Positions 23,242 to 35,151 of a stretch of DNA of 64,000 nt are shown in pieces. The notes under the pieces were generated by a model. The model was given only the letters and a program-made list of their open reading frames with translations. It ran no database searches and was not told where the DNA came from. A program made the position numbers and the translations under genes. The DNA comes from Lepus europaeus (Eukaryota > Chordata > Mammalia > Lagomorpha > Leporidae): contig NC_084845.1 in NCBI RefSeq assembly GCF_033115175.1, forward strand, positions 560,501 to 624,500, read 5' to 3'. Numbering within the stretch: the stretch's first letter is position 1; each line of letters begins with the position of its first letter.

Positions 23242-25879
23242 ACAACAATTATGGCGGCTGCCAGTGGCAGATTTGAAAGTGAGAGGAGTATCGAAGAGCG
23301 AAAAGAACAGACCTGGGTTGCCAGGGCCGAGGTGTTGTGCCAGGCTAAAGCTAACTTTGAAAAGGAAGAAAGGCGTAAAGAACTTAAACGACTTCGGGGT
23401 GAGGATACATGGATGCTACCAGATGTAAATGAGCGAATTGAACAATTCTCACAGGAACACTCTGTGAAGAAAAAGAAAAAAAAAAAAGACAAGCATTCAA
23501 AAAAAGTAAAGAAAGAGAAGAAAAAAAGAGCAAGAAAGAGAAATATGAGAAGAACAAGGAGTCATCTGATAGTTCATCTAGCTCTGAAGAGGAGTGGGTT
23601 GAAGCTGTTCCATCCCAGACTTCTCACCAGGAAAAGGCCTGGAAAGTGAAAGGTGAAAAGTCAGAAAAAGAAGATGACAGTAAAGTTATTCAGAGGGATG
23701 AGTGGATGACTGTTGATTTTATGACTGTCAAAACTGTGTCATCATCATCACTTACAGCTGAAAAGGAAACTCAAAGGAAAATAGAACAGGAGAAAACCCA
23801 AGCACTTGAGCATTCCAAACTCCTGGAAAGAGAATTGAATCCATACTGGAAGGATGGTGGAACAGGCCTTCCACCAGAAGACTGTGGTGTGTCATCGGTT
23901 ACTAAAGTTTCAGGAGTAGAAGATGGTGGATTAAGCTGGCTAAGGAAATCTTACCAGAGAATGAAGGAACAGGCTGAGAAACAAAATAAAAATCTGGAGG
24001 ACATTGTAGCTGAAAGATATGGGTCTATGGAAATATTTCAGTCGAAATTAGAAGAAGCTGAAAAAATTGCAACCAAAAAAGAAGACTATAGAAGAGAACA
24101 GTGGAGGAAACCAGCATATTCAGATATAACACAAAATAGTCAAGAAAGTAGAAAATCAGACTTTGTAAAATACAATAAAAGTTCAAAGGATAGATACAAT
24201 GCAACAGATATTGTAAATTGTAGCAGTAAAGATAAATTTATTGGGGATGAAAAAGATAAGAGATCTGAATCTTTAGAAACATATAGAAGAGAATCTGTTC
24301 CAAGGCAAAATCGAGAGTTTTCTTTTGGGAATTTGAGACCTAAATTCTTAAGACCCTCTGATGATGAAGACTTGTCATTTCACAGCAAGAGCAGAAATTT
24401 TGAACCATCTCATTCATCTACATCATGGGCAGCTGAGGGTTCTTTGCATTGTGGTTTTTGAAAACCTATCGAAAACAGTGAGAAAACTTTAACATCATTG
24501 AGTGGATTTGATGGAAGTGAAGGAGGCAAGAAACATTCAGATCAAAAGCTTTCTGAAATCAGCAGCATTGACTGTGGACACATTTCAGAAGATGTGAAAG
24601 AAAAATCACACCCTGAAAGTTTGCAAGATGACCCTCCGAAAAGAGAATATCTGCAAGACACAAAGTCTACATTTGCTGGCTGTGGTCCAGAGGATGAGTC
24701 CATCCACATCCTGAGTGTTGATGAGAAGAACAAGCTGGGAGCAAAGATTATCAAGGCAGAGATGATGGGGAATATGGAATTAGCTGAACAACTTAAAGCC
24801 CAACTTGAGAAGGCATATAAATTCAAAGAAACTATAACACAGATATCATCAAAAAAACCTGGGGTAGAGAATGAAGACCAGCAGGAAGTGGTCCTTGTCA
24901 GGACAGATCAGTCTGGAAGAGTGTGGCCTGTGAACACACCAGGAAATCCTCTGCAAGTGAAAGGAGGAAGGTTTCAACCCATGAGGAAAAAGAAAGAGTC
25001 AGATACTTTCATGATGATGATAATCTAAGCCTAAATGATTTAGTCAAAAATGAAAAGATGGGAACAGCAGAAAACCAGAACAAACTTTTTATGAGAATGG
25101 CATCTAAGTTTATGGGAAAAGCAGATGGAGATTATTATGACATGTTTGTCTCCAGAGCAGCTGAGAGAGAACGTCTTGGTGAAGAGGAAGAGAATCAGAG
25201 GAAAAGAGCTATTGCTGAGCATCAGAGTCTTGCTGCACAAATGGAAAAATGTCTGTATTGTTTTGACAGCTCTCAGTTTCTCAAGCACCTTATTGTTGCC
25301 ATAGGTGTTAAGGTTTATTTGTGTTTACCCAACTTCCAGTCTCTTACTGAGGGGCACTGCCTGATAGTCCCTTTGCAGCACCATAGAGCAGCCACATTAC
25401 TAGATGAGGATATCTGGGAGGAAATTCAGATGTTCAGAAAATCATTGGTTAAGATGTTTGAAGATAAAGGTTTGGACTGCATCTTTTTAGAAACTAACAT
25501 GAACCTGGAGAAGCAGTATCACATGATTTATGAATGTATTCCTCTCCCAAAGGAAGTGGGTGATATGGCTCCCATCTATTTTAAGAAAGCCATAATGGAA
25601 TCTGATGAAGAGTGGTCCATGAACAAGAAATTGATTGATCTTTCTTCAAAAGATATCAGAAAGTCTGTACCCAGAGGCTTGCCTTACTTCTCTGTGAACT
25701 TTGGTCTTCAAGGAGGGTTTGCCCATGTCATTGAAGATCAACACAAAAGGAATGTTGGATTTAGAACCAAGACTTTGGAGGAAAGGGATTCGAGAAAGCT
25801 TTGAAGACCAGAGGAAGAAAGCCCTGCAGTTTGCTCAGTGGTGGAAACTGTATGACTTCACCAAAAGTAAAAAATGTTA

Positions 25880-28373
25880 GAGTATATCTTTTAGTTTTAA
25901 TTCTTCAAATCTCATTCAATTGTATTTCTTTGTTATCTAAGTAAACAAGTGATTCTTAGGTCATAAGGAAGAAGCATAATGGCAGCAGACTTCCCTGGCT
26001 TTCTGAGAGCCTTGTTTGTTGGATTTTGTTATTTTCTTCCTTACTTGCTCCTGTGAACTTCATATTAGTGACTATGTATGAGTAATAGCAGATATATTGG
26101 ATAACCTGCTCAAATTCCTGTTTTGTACCTACTTCTTGGTTCTCCAAGCTATTCAGTTCATCTAGAGATAGGGCTTTTCTGAAAGAATATCTAGGAAGTA
26201 TGGCAAATCTTTGATCTAGAGAAAGTGGGCCTGCTTTAAAATAGTTGTCTATTTCCTGGCTTCTTTTGTACTTTTAACTATAAGACTTGGCATTTTCAAT
26301 AATAATTAGAATCTCTTTTCATAGAATTTTCCAGGAGAGCTAGTAGCTTAGAGTATTACTACTGTTGTTTTAGTTAAAGGAAAAAGTAATGTCCCACAAG
26401 TCTTTTGATTAAATGTTAATGAAAATATATGCATCAGTCAAGTTTGTTTTTGTTTCTGCATTTTTAACTAGTGTCTTTGAATTTTTGTGCTTTTAAAAGT
26501 AATTGTTCCTAATAGCACAATTTATAGTCATTTAGAGTTTGTGTGAAATTTATAATTTATAGCCAAATCATTGTTACATTGCTATGAAAATGAGGATACT
26601 TTAATGTTAGAAGCATATTCTTTTGTCTTTTACTTGACCTAATACCTTAATTTTTATTTGCTTTCAACATTAAGCATCAAGATAGCATCCCTCTAGTCAC
26701 AAATGTGGCTGTGGTCTGAGAATGCTCCTGCTTTTTTTTTTATATCAAAGTTACTGTTGTAGTAACCCCTATTCAAATGAATTTTTGGAAGCTGGACCTT
26801 GAAATTTTGTCACAAAATGTTGAATATCTGACATTAGTGTGAAACATCTCCTAAGCATAACTCATGTTCCAAACATTTAATTTTAATACCAGTGTCTCAT
26901 TATTTCCTTGGTAAGTTAAAGAAATGTTTGTGTTCTAGTTAGAATTTTGTTCACAAGTTGAAGTTAAATGGCTTTAGTTTTTTAATACTTAAAATTTGCA
27001 GTTGAATAATCTCACTTAGATGCTTGACAGTACTATGTGTGTACTGATGCTTTCAAACCCTTAACTTTGCTTCAAAGTCTGAAAGGAAATTTTAACATTG
27101 ACTTATTCTGTCAGTGAGTTAAACATTTTATTATAGAAAATCATGTTACCTGCTCATAGTGCAAAGATAAAAAGTCCTTCTACTTTGAATTATTTTATAG
27201 TTTAGTAGAGAGACATGTATATAAATAATTATAATATAAAATGTTCTGAGAGGCATATTTGAGTGCAGTGGTAAAGAACTTTTTAAATTTCTTGTTCATT
27301 TTCAGTGGATAACCTTGCTTCCTATTTTACTGAAGGAATAAGAAGGAGAAAGAAAGGACTTTTGATCATATCCATGAATATACCTGCATTTGTGTCCATG
27401 TATTATAGTTTTATTTTGATAATGGATAAATTATTTTACTGTTTTTATCTAGGACCAATTCACTCACTTTTGTATTGGATTTCATCCCTTCTCACTTATT
27501 TAGTTGCCCCTTCTCTCTATATATTTATTAGTTTTTTTCCTCCTCTGTAAAGGGCTATTTCCTTTAGAATACAACAACATTCTGTAGTACATCAATAACA
27601 ATTTCTGGCATCATATCCTCCTTTAACCATTTCTCTGGTTGACGGCTGAACTCATTTTTAAAAGATCTGTTTCTTCTCTCCTCAGTCTTTTTCTATTCTT
27701 TGTACAGTTAGACTTTATCCTCATCTGTGTTACTAAACTGTTCATTGTGGATATCATCAGTGACCTTCCACATAGATAAATCTAGCAAATGATGTTCAGT
27801 GTTCATTTCACTCTACCTGTCAGCAGACATATTTGATCACTTCTTTTTACTGGCTTTTCTTCATCTGCTCAGCTTCCTCAATGTTTACGTGACTATATTC
27901 AAGCATTACCTTTTGTTTATTTCTCACTATACGGGCTCTCAAAGTAATCTCATGGTTAAAATAGTTTTAAGTACAATTTTTAAGTTGACTCATTTCTTCA
28001 GCAAATATTTGTCTACCATGTGCCAGCAATAATTCTGCATGCTGGTGATAGCTCAGTGAATAAAATATCTTACTTTTTGAGAAGTTTAAAAAAGAGATTA
28101 CGGATAATGAATATTAATATTAATATTAATAAATTACTTAGAAAAAACCATAAATAATAAATACTTTGGAAAAAACTAGCATAGGCTAAAGAGGATATCT
28201 TTCAAATTTATATCTTACTATACACATCATCCCTAACTGCAGATTCATGTGTCCAAAACCAGCTTGACATTTCTACAGTATCTGTATCTGTAATAGACAA
28301 AACTATGCTGAACTCCTGATTTTTCTCCTGTTCTGATTATTTATTGCTGCATTAAAAATTACTTCAAAACTTA
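25880..28373 (+). pseudogene. CWF19L2: 3' UTR of the CWF19L2 retrocopy
   Basis: AT-rich and free of CSINEs, with no recognised older repeat. It is continuous with the retrocopy coding part and ends at the point where the poly(A) would begin (attaaaaattacttcaaaac). Confidence 0.75.
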
Positions 28374-29295
28374 GGGGGGAGCGGCAAGATGGCGGAATAG
28401 GAAGGGAGCACATTGATAGTTCGTCAAGACACACGTTAATAAAAGTGGAGATACTGCAGGGTCAAGGAAGAGTAGGGGAAGAAACAGCAGCGGAAACTCT
28501 TCTGGAACTAGTGATTCACAGTGGACCTGCGTGGAGAGTGTGGGAGCCCAAGTTCGGGACACCAGCGGCAGACTCAACACACCAGCGCTGGAACGCGAAG
28601 TGAGCCGAACCTCAATAGCCCGAGACACCAGCGGGCAAGCGGAAAGAGGAGGCTAGAGGCTTGAAACTCCGTGGGGAAAAGTTCACCAGGCTAACTAGAA
28701 GAGAGAGAGGAAAAAAAAAAAAGTGACCGATACGGACATGAGTTTCTCTCTCTCCACTCACCCCTCAAAGGTGAGCAAGACAAAGAGCAGGTGCCATTTT
28801 GGACATACGTCATAAGCAGGGCGACCTCAGGTCTGCACCGGCCCTAAGCCTAGCAGAAAAACCTGACTCTGGGGGGAGGGGTGAAATAACAGGAGATTAG
28901 GATCTAACTTGGCAATCCAGTGGGACACTGCAGGAGAATTGGAGCCCACACCGAGGGCAGCAGAGATTCCCTGTGTGGTCCTTGGGAAAGAGCTTCCGAT
29001 CTCTGGCTCCTGTGGGTATATCATTCGCCTGCTAACTACCTCCAATTACGTTCAGCTGTGCGGAATTACTTCCCTTTTGAATCAAAAAAGAAAAAAAAAA
29101 GAAAGAGAGATTTACCACGCCTAACCTGGGAGTGTCATCTTTGACACACCCTCAGCCCTGAGGAACCAAACACAGCTCTCAGTCCACACCCATCTCAAGC
29201 CTCCAAGACTCCACTGAAAGCAGACAGTCCACTTAATATAGAGCCATAGTGTAACGAGAAAAAACACCACAGTGAAGAAACCAAATATCTCCAAC

Positions 29296-30333
29296 ATGCC
29301 ATACAACAAACGCAAAAACCGAGGTAACAAGAACGAGGAAGACACTATGATGCCCCCAAATGAAAAAGACACCCCAATTCAAGATTATGAAGATGATGAG
29401 ATAGAAGAAATGCAAGAAGCGGATCTCAAAAAATTGATAAGAACATTAAGAAGTTCTCAAAAACAAATTCTTGAACTACAGAAATCCTTAATGGAGAAGA
29501 TAGAAAATCTCTCTCGTGAAAATGAAATATTAGGGAGGAATCAAAATGAAATGAAACAACTAGTAGAACATGAAACTGTGATAGTGACGAGAAATCATAA
29601 TGAAATGAAGAATTCAATAGATCAAATGACAAACACATTAGAGAGCCTTCAAAACAGAATGGGTGAAGCAGAAGAGAGAATATCAGACTTAGAAGACAGA
29701 GAACAGGAAAGGAAACAGGCAAACCAAAGAAAAGAAGAAGAAATTAGAAATCTAAAAAATATTGTCGGGAATCTACAGGATACTATTAAAAAAACTAATA
29801 TTCGGGTTCTAGGAGTTCCTGAAGGCATGGAGAGGAAGAAAGGATTAGAAGGCATTTTCAGTGAGATACCAGCAGAAAATTTCCCAGGTTTGGAGAAGGA
29901 CAGAGGCATCTTAGTACAGGAAGCTTATAGAACCCCTAATAAACATGACCAAAAGAGATCCTCACCACGACACATTGTAATCAAACTCACCACAGTGAAA
30001 CATAAAGAAAAGATTCTAAAAGGTGCAAGAGAGAAACGTCAGATTACTCTCAGAGGATCTCCAATTAGACTCACAGCAGACTTCTCAGCAGAAACCCTAC
30101 AAGCTAGAAGGGAATGGTGAGATATAGCCCAGGTACTAAGAGAGAAAAACTGCCAGCCCAGAATATTATATCCTGCAAAGCTCTCATTTGTGAATGAAGG
30201 TGAAATAAAGACTTTTCATAGCAAACAGAAACTGAAAGAATTTGTTGCCACTCATCCTGCCCTGCAAAAGATGCTTAAAGATGTGTTACATACAGAAACA
30301 CAGAAACACGGTCACCAATATGAAAGAAGGTAA
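29296..30333 (+). pseudogene. L1 ORF1p-like coding region with premature stop
   Basis: L1 ORF1p is a trimeric RNA-binding chaperone (family knowledge). Here ATG 29296 opens a protein with a long coiled coil (heptad-like, rich in E, K, N, Q, residues about 25-150). An RRM-like core follows (NIRVLGVPEG, then RGILVQEAYRTPNKHDQKR). The C-terminal block starts PRHIVIKLTTVKHKEKIL. TGA at 30118-30120 replaces the codon after ARREW. The rest of the C-terminal domain (QPRILYPAKLSF) continues in frame to TAA at 30331. A read-through or an undamaged sister copy would be complete. Confidence 0.9.
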
Positions 30334-30339
30334 AGGAAG

Positions 30340-32189
30340 GAAACCTCACAGCAAAAGATCACAGGAAGCTCAATTTCTCTTTGACATAGAATTAAACTCT
30401 GATGCTCTGTTAAAGCAATGTGTTAAAGTAATCTAAAAACAAAAAGCAATTCAAATCAATTGGCAATCTACAAAAAGAGTTAAAGATTTTAAAAGCTATT
30501 ATTAAAATTGCTATATTGGTCTATTATGCTATGTTATATGTGTGTACGTATTGTATGTCCACATAGGAAATTTTATTGAGTTTTATTTTAAATGGCTTAT
30601 AGATAAGTTTGTCCATAAATTTAAGCTGCTAAAATCAATCAAAGATACATTTTAATTTGTGTGACCTGAATCTGTGTATCACATGTTTTAAACTTGTTGG
30701 TAGAAAGAAACTAAAAACATTTTATATGTTTGTGCTTAAGCTTACTGGTTAAACAAACTATACCATGTTAGATATTGAAGAGGTGTTTTCAAATACATGA
30801 TTCTTAAAATTTATAGAAGGCATTGGACCTTCTGGTAAATGTTTTCTTAAGTTGTTATCTAATGATTGAAAGGGTTTGCTAAATATTCATGTAATATTGC
30901 TATTGTCAGCAAGCGATCTAGGACTTGCTCCCTCATTTCTCTATTGTAAGCCCAACTTGTTCTTTCATTTCTCTATTCTCTTCAAGGTAGGAAACTAATT
31001 CAATTATGAAGGAATCTGTAGGACGCACAATTTAATCTCTAGACCTTATAAAAGAGATGGCTAACATTTTTCTGTAATAGCATAGCCAAAATAAGAACTT
31101 AAATAATAATCTCATAGCTAGATTCACTTCGCCATCAGCGAAGTAAGCAGTAAGTAGAAAAAACCTCCCTTTCAGACCAAAGGGAAAGAAAGTTTTAAAG
31201 TGAGAATATAATTTTCCTCATGGGCATTGTCTACCTTAGAAAAACTACTACAGAACATGCCTGTGACTATAGACTTGTAGTTCAGGCCACCGAAGATTAG
31301 AGATGGGACTTGGGCACTCCCTTGACTAGCATCCTCTGGTCTGCTTTAACACAAACCAGGAGGAAAAGAAAGCTAGGCATCAGAAGCAATGGGTGGCAGG
31401 CCTATTAATGGCTGATCTGTACAGTGATCTGCCCTCAAGGAGACCCAACAGGCCAGTCCACTGCAGTGGCTTTCAATGTGGTAAGCCTGGGCTTCAGCAG
31501 AAGTCAGCTTGTGAAGAGCCCTGGCAGCTATGCCAAGAGTTGGATCACTGGAAATGGACCTGCCCTGGAGTTGAAGGATGCCCAGGTCAGAGCCACAGAT
31601 CTTATTGGCTCTAAGCTGAAAAGCCCTTCACTCAGCCCAACTTCCAAAGTGACCACTGCAGCTGAGGGTATGGTCAAGTAGGGTCAGCAACATTGCAGGC
31701 AGAACTGTAAATTTCTTGTTAGAGATGCCACCTGCCTTTACCTGGCCAGCTCTCCTCCTAGGCCAGCCAAGTAATGAAAGTCAACAGAGTGCCTTCCCCT
31801 AGGAGGTTCACACCTCCCTTAGGATATACCCCATGTGAAGAGATAGATAGGTCTGGGCCTCTTAACTTACAAGGCCTAAAGCCCAACAGATTATTATCAA
31901 GCCCCTTCTATCAGGTTCTACTTGCCTCTCAATCAGAAAACTTAATTGTAGCTTAGACAGCACCTTTCTTAGCTCCTCTAATAATGACTCTGTCCTTTGT
32001 TCTAGACCCTGTCTAGCACACTTGGGCCTCATTCCTTTGTAATCATAACCTCTACTCTACCACCAATGGCTCTACTCCCAACCTGTGTGTACTGATGGTC
32101 CTCTTCCCCACTTAATGCTGTATAATTGTTCAAACCTGGTTAATGCCACTCTTAGGATCATTGGTTACTATCCTCACTCTGTCTTTTAT
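30340..32189 (+). other. Non-L1 segment replacing ORF2, retroviral-like in part
   Basis: No L1 ORF2 motif is visible. At 31440-31590 a frame contains a degenerate CCHC knuckle, C-QELD-H-WKWT-C followed by P, with the first cysteine as W. An earlier CGKPG motif precedes it. At about 31690-31750 a protease-like FLVRDATCLYLA (compare FLVDTGA in retroviruses) appears in another frame. Further on, APFLAPLIMTLSFVL looks like an env transmembrane stretch. The resemblance is by eye and the frames are broken. Confidence 0.5.
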
Positions 32190-32688
32190 GACCTTGTCTA
32201 AATATGATCAGAGTCGGCAAACTTGGAAGGCTTCCATAGCCTTGGCAACTCATGACGAGAGCCTAGGGTGGTTACTGGCGCCATAAACTAGAGTATCAAT
32301 CTGTTGGGTCAACAACAGGAGCCACTGTGCACTTGCTCCTCATGTGGGATCTCTGTCCTTAATGTGCTGTACATTTTGATTTAATGCTGTAACTAGTACT
32401 CAAATAGTATGTTTCACTTTGTGTTTCTATGTGGGTGCAAACTGTTGAAATCTTTATACTAAATTGATCTTCTGTATATAGAGAGAATTGAAAATGAATC
32501 TTGATGTGAATGGAAGGGGAGAGGGAGTGGGAGAGGGGAGGGTTGTGGGTGGGAGGGAAGTCATGGGAGGGGGAAGTCATTGTAATCCATAAGCTGTACA
32601 CTGGAAATTTATATTCATTAAATAAAAGTTAAAAAAAATTACTTCAAAACTTAAAAAAAAAAAAAGAAAAAAAGAACCCGGTGTGTCG

Positions 32689-32732
32689 GCGCCGCAAGGT
32701 GGAGGATTAGCCTGTTAAGCCACGGAGCCGGC
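32689..32732 (-). repeat. CSINE, right part (head of the split copy)
   Basis: Continues the copy at 22962-23241: gccgcaaggtggaggattag to gagccggc. The outer duplication follows. Confidence 0.93.
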
Positions 32733-32747
32733 CTCATCTAACAGATC

Positions 32748-32753
32748 TTTATT
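32748..32753 (-). terminator. ZSCAN4: ZSCAN4 poly(A) signal (AATAAA)
   Basis: Minus-strand AATAAA about 410 nt after the ZSCAN4 stop. It lies 2 nt before the target-site duplication of the nested stack, so the normal cleavage site 10-30 nt downstream now falls in the duplication or the CSINE. Confidence 0.65.
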
Positions 32754-33160
32754 AGACATATAAAAGATCAGCCACTTGCAATACATTAATGAGTCCAGAA
32801 ATCCCAGGTGCCAATGTGGCCATTGTTACAGCCAACTGCGAGCTGTGTGCCCCACTGTTAAAGGTGCACGTCAGGGCCATGCTGATACAATCCAACGTTC
32901 CATCAGCTTCCTCTGGATAGTTCTGCCCAAAGGACTCGAGCAACTGGAAGTTCATCCCTGCGGGCTCTGGCCGCCCGGTCTCAGCTCTGGCAACAATGCT
33001 CACCTCCCTGACTCACTTCTAACACCTGCGTCTAAGTGCAGACACCGAGAAGAGCCGGAGCAAGCTCCAGAGACTTTCTGAGTTCTCAAAGCATCTTCTA
33101 TATAGTTTTCCCAGTGTCTTCTAAATAGATTCTAAATAGTATGGAAACACACACATTCCA

Positions 33161-33906
33161 TCAGGGAAGAGCTGAGGAGGCTTCTGGAGTGGAGCGAGCA
33201 TTTTGGAGGGCAGTCCTTTGGTGCATCCTCAGGTGGCGGTGGTATGTGGATGACTGGCGATAGCTTTGGTGGCACAAGGAACACGTGTAGGGCTTCTCGC
33301 CTGTGTGAATTCTTTCATGAGCCTTCAGGTTGGTTCTGTGGCTGAACGGCTTTTCACAAGTGCTGCATACAAAAGGCTTCTCTCTTTGGTGAATCACCTG
33401 ATGCACACGCAGGTCTGAAGTCTGGAAGAAACCTTTGTGACACTCGGCACAAACGAATGGCCTCTCATTTTTGTGTCTTCTCTGGTGAGCTATCAAGTGG
33501 CTGGAATACCTAAAGACCTTGGAGCATTCCTCACATTCATATGATTTTGAGGCGTTGTGGGACCTTTCTTGATGTCCCCCACTTGTGGAGTTTCCCTCAC
33601 TACTCTGATTGGTAGGGGCAGGCTCAGGTGAGGACGCATCTGGACTGGGTAAGGGCCCTGTCCTCACCTCCATGGGGCCGTGTTGCTCAGAGGGCCCCTC
33701 TAGGCATCCTTCCTGGGACCCCGGGATGCCTTGCTCTGCACGTCTAGAACTGTGTGTGTTACTGAGAGAAACACGTCCCTCTTCAGAACTGCTGGGACTG
33801 TCCTCATCCTGGATAATGACTAGGGAAACGATTTGATCGCTCTGTTCAGTAAGAGTGTCATTTCCTTGAGTAGTTTTTGAAGAAGCGTTGCAGCCATCTT
33901 CTTCAT
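33161..33906 (-). CDS. ZSCAN4: ZSCAN4 coding exon 3 (four zinc fingers)
   Basis: Begins within the aspartate codon split with exon 2 and holds an acidic and serine-rich linker, then fingers YECEEC, FVCAEC, FVCSTC and YTCSLC. The stop is at 33161-33163. Confidence 0.94.
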
Positions 33907-35114
33907 CTGCAAAAACAGAGAAATCACTCAATGAAGCTGCACGCAGGAAAGGGCTCACTGGAACACTTCTCTGGTGTGCAGATTCCCCTCACTCACCTTG
34001 TGCTGTTGCCATGGAAGTGCCATGGCCAGTACATAAGGGTGTCCTCATGTTGTCTCCTGTGGGGGTTCCTGCTGACAGCTGTCTCTTCAGGTAAAAGATG
34101 ACGTCTTTTAGAGGCATATCCTCTGAAAAAAGGGCTTCCTGTCCCTGCATGTAGACATGGACCTGTAAACAAAGTCAGATCACCATTGAGTCTGCAGCTG
34201 TTGTAGGACAAGAGGCCTTCTGGGAGTCCAGCCCTCGGCAGGATTTCACAAGACCCTCAACTCGAGCTCATCTCCTTGTCTTGCCAGCGTGTCTGATGGT
34301 GTTATTCTTGTTATTGCCAACTTATTGCTATGTTCTACAGTCACTGTGGACACTGAGTTTGCAAGTACTGAATCACTGCTTCTAGGAAAATACAGTGTTA
34401 GTATCCTGGGAGCTTGTGGCCTCAGTATTTTCTCCAACGGCTTATCTTTACGTGCGTATATGTCGAAAGTGTTTATGAATATTTAGTATATGTTTTCTCG
34501 ATTAACTAACACTGTACTAATGGCCAAAAACATTGATAACTCATGCCTAAAGGAAGACTATCTAATCTATGAATTGAGTTCATAAGATATACTATCTTCT
34601 TGCTTTTAGGAATAGTAGTAACAGCACTTAAGCACTGCACACACATTATTTTAAATTACCAACAAAAAGCACAAGTGTGAAAATGCATGAAATAATTGAG
34701 AGCTGAAACAGAATGTAGACTTGTTCACCACCATCTGGAATGTGCTCAGCAGATGACTCAAAAAAATTTCTTTTTGCCATGCTACACAAGTTTGCAGATG
34801 ACAACATGCTTTGGGTATTGGCTTGGAAGTTACGAGTGAATTTTAGTGGTTTTCAAATATGAGATACAAGAATGAGTATTCGGGGTTGGCACTGTGGTGT
34901 AAATTAAGCCTCCACCTGCAGTGCCAGCATCCCATGTGGGTGCCAGTTTGAGTCCCTGCTAGCGTGCCTGTGAAAACAGCAGAAGATGGCCCAAGTCCTT
35001 GGGTCCCTGCACCCATGTGGAAGACAAGGAAGAAGCTCTTGGCTCCTGGCTTCAGCCTGGCCCATCTCTTGCTTTGTGGCCATTTAGGGAGTGAACTAGC
35101 AGATAGAAACTCTT

Positions 35115-35151
<37 letters not shown>

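Larger units (their letters stand above)
28374..32633 (+). mobile_element. ORF1-only L1-like element with non-L1 insert in place of ORF2
   Basis: Starts with ggggggagcggcaagatggc, a typical L1 5' end. An about 0.9-kb 5' UTR follows, then ORF1 (29296-30333). From about 30340 to 32190 there is no reverse transcriptase or endonuclease sequence. From 32190 it matches the canonical L1 3' UTR also present at 51541. It ends in attaaataaaagttaaaaaa and is flanked by a 20-bp duplication. The length of 4.26 kb is short of the 6-7 kb of a whole L1. Confidence 0.9.
23242..32672 (+). pseudogene. CWF19L2: Processed CWF19L2 pseudogene, interrupted by an L1
   Basis: Intronless copy of CWF19L2, a CWF19-family protein related to debranching and turnover of spliceosomal lariats (family knowledge). 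It starts at ATG 23251 ([19 protein letters not shown]) and collinearly covers the whole protein. It includes the C-terminal HIT-like part with [10 protein letters not shown] and [20 protein letters not shown], and it finishes [12 protein letters not shown] with a stop near 25879. Lesions are a frameshift in the lysine-rich stretch near 23525, TGA at 24459-24461, a frameshift near 24960-24980, a 9-nt loss near 25138 and a deletion with frameshift near 25745-25760. About 2.5 kb of 3' UTR follows to 28373. An ATTAAA-type signal precedes the poly(A), which resumes at 32654 beyond the inner insertion. A 16-bp duplication flanks the copy. Confidence 0.93.
22948..32746. mobile_element. Three-level nested retroposon stack
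   Basis: Outer layer: a CSINE with duplication ctcatctaacagat at 22948-22961 and 32733-32746. Middle layer: the CWF19L2 retrocopy, with agaacccggtgtg(c/t)cg at 23226-23241 and 32673-32688. Inner layer: the L1-like element, with a 20-bp duplication at 28354-28373 and 32634-32653. The order of insertion is therefore fixed. Confidence 0.95.

Noticed and set aside
28354-28373. Regular direct repeats around CSINEs and L1s as possible CRISPR-like or att sites
   Set aside because: They are ordinary target-site duplications of retroposons in a eukaryotic genome.
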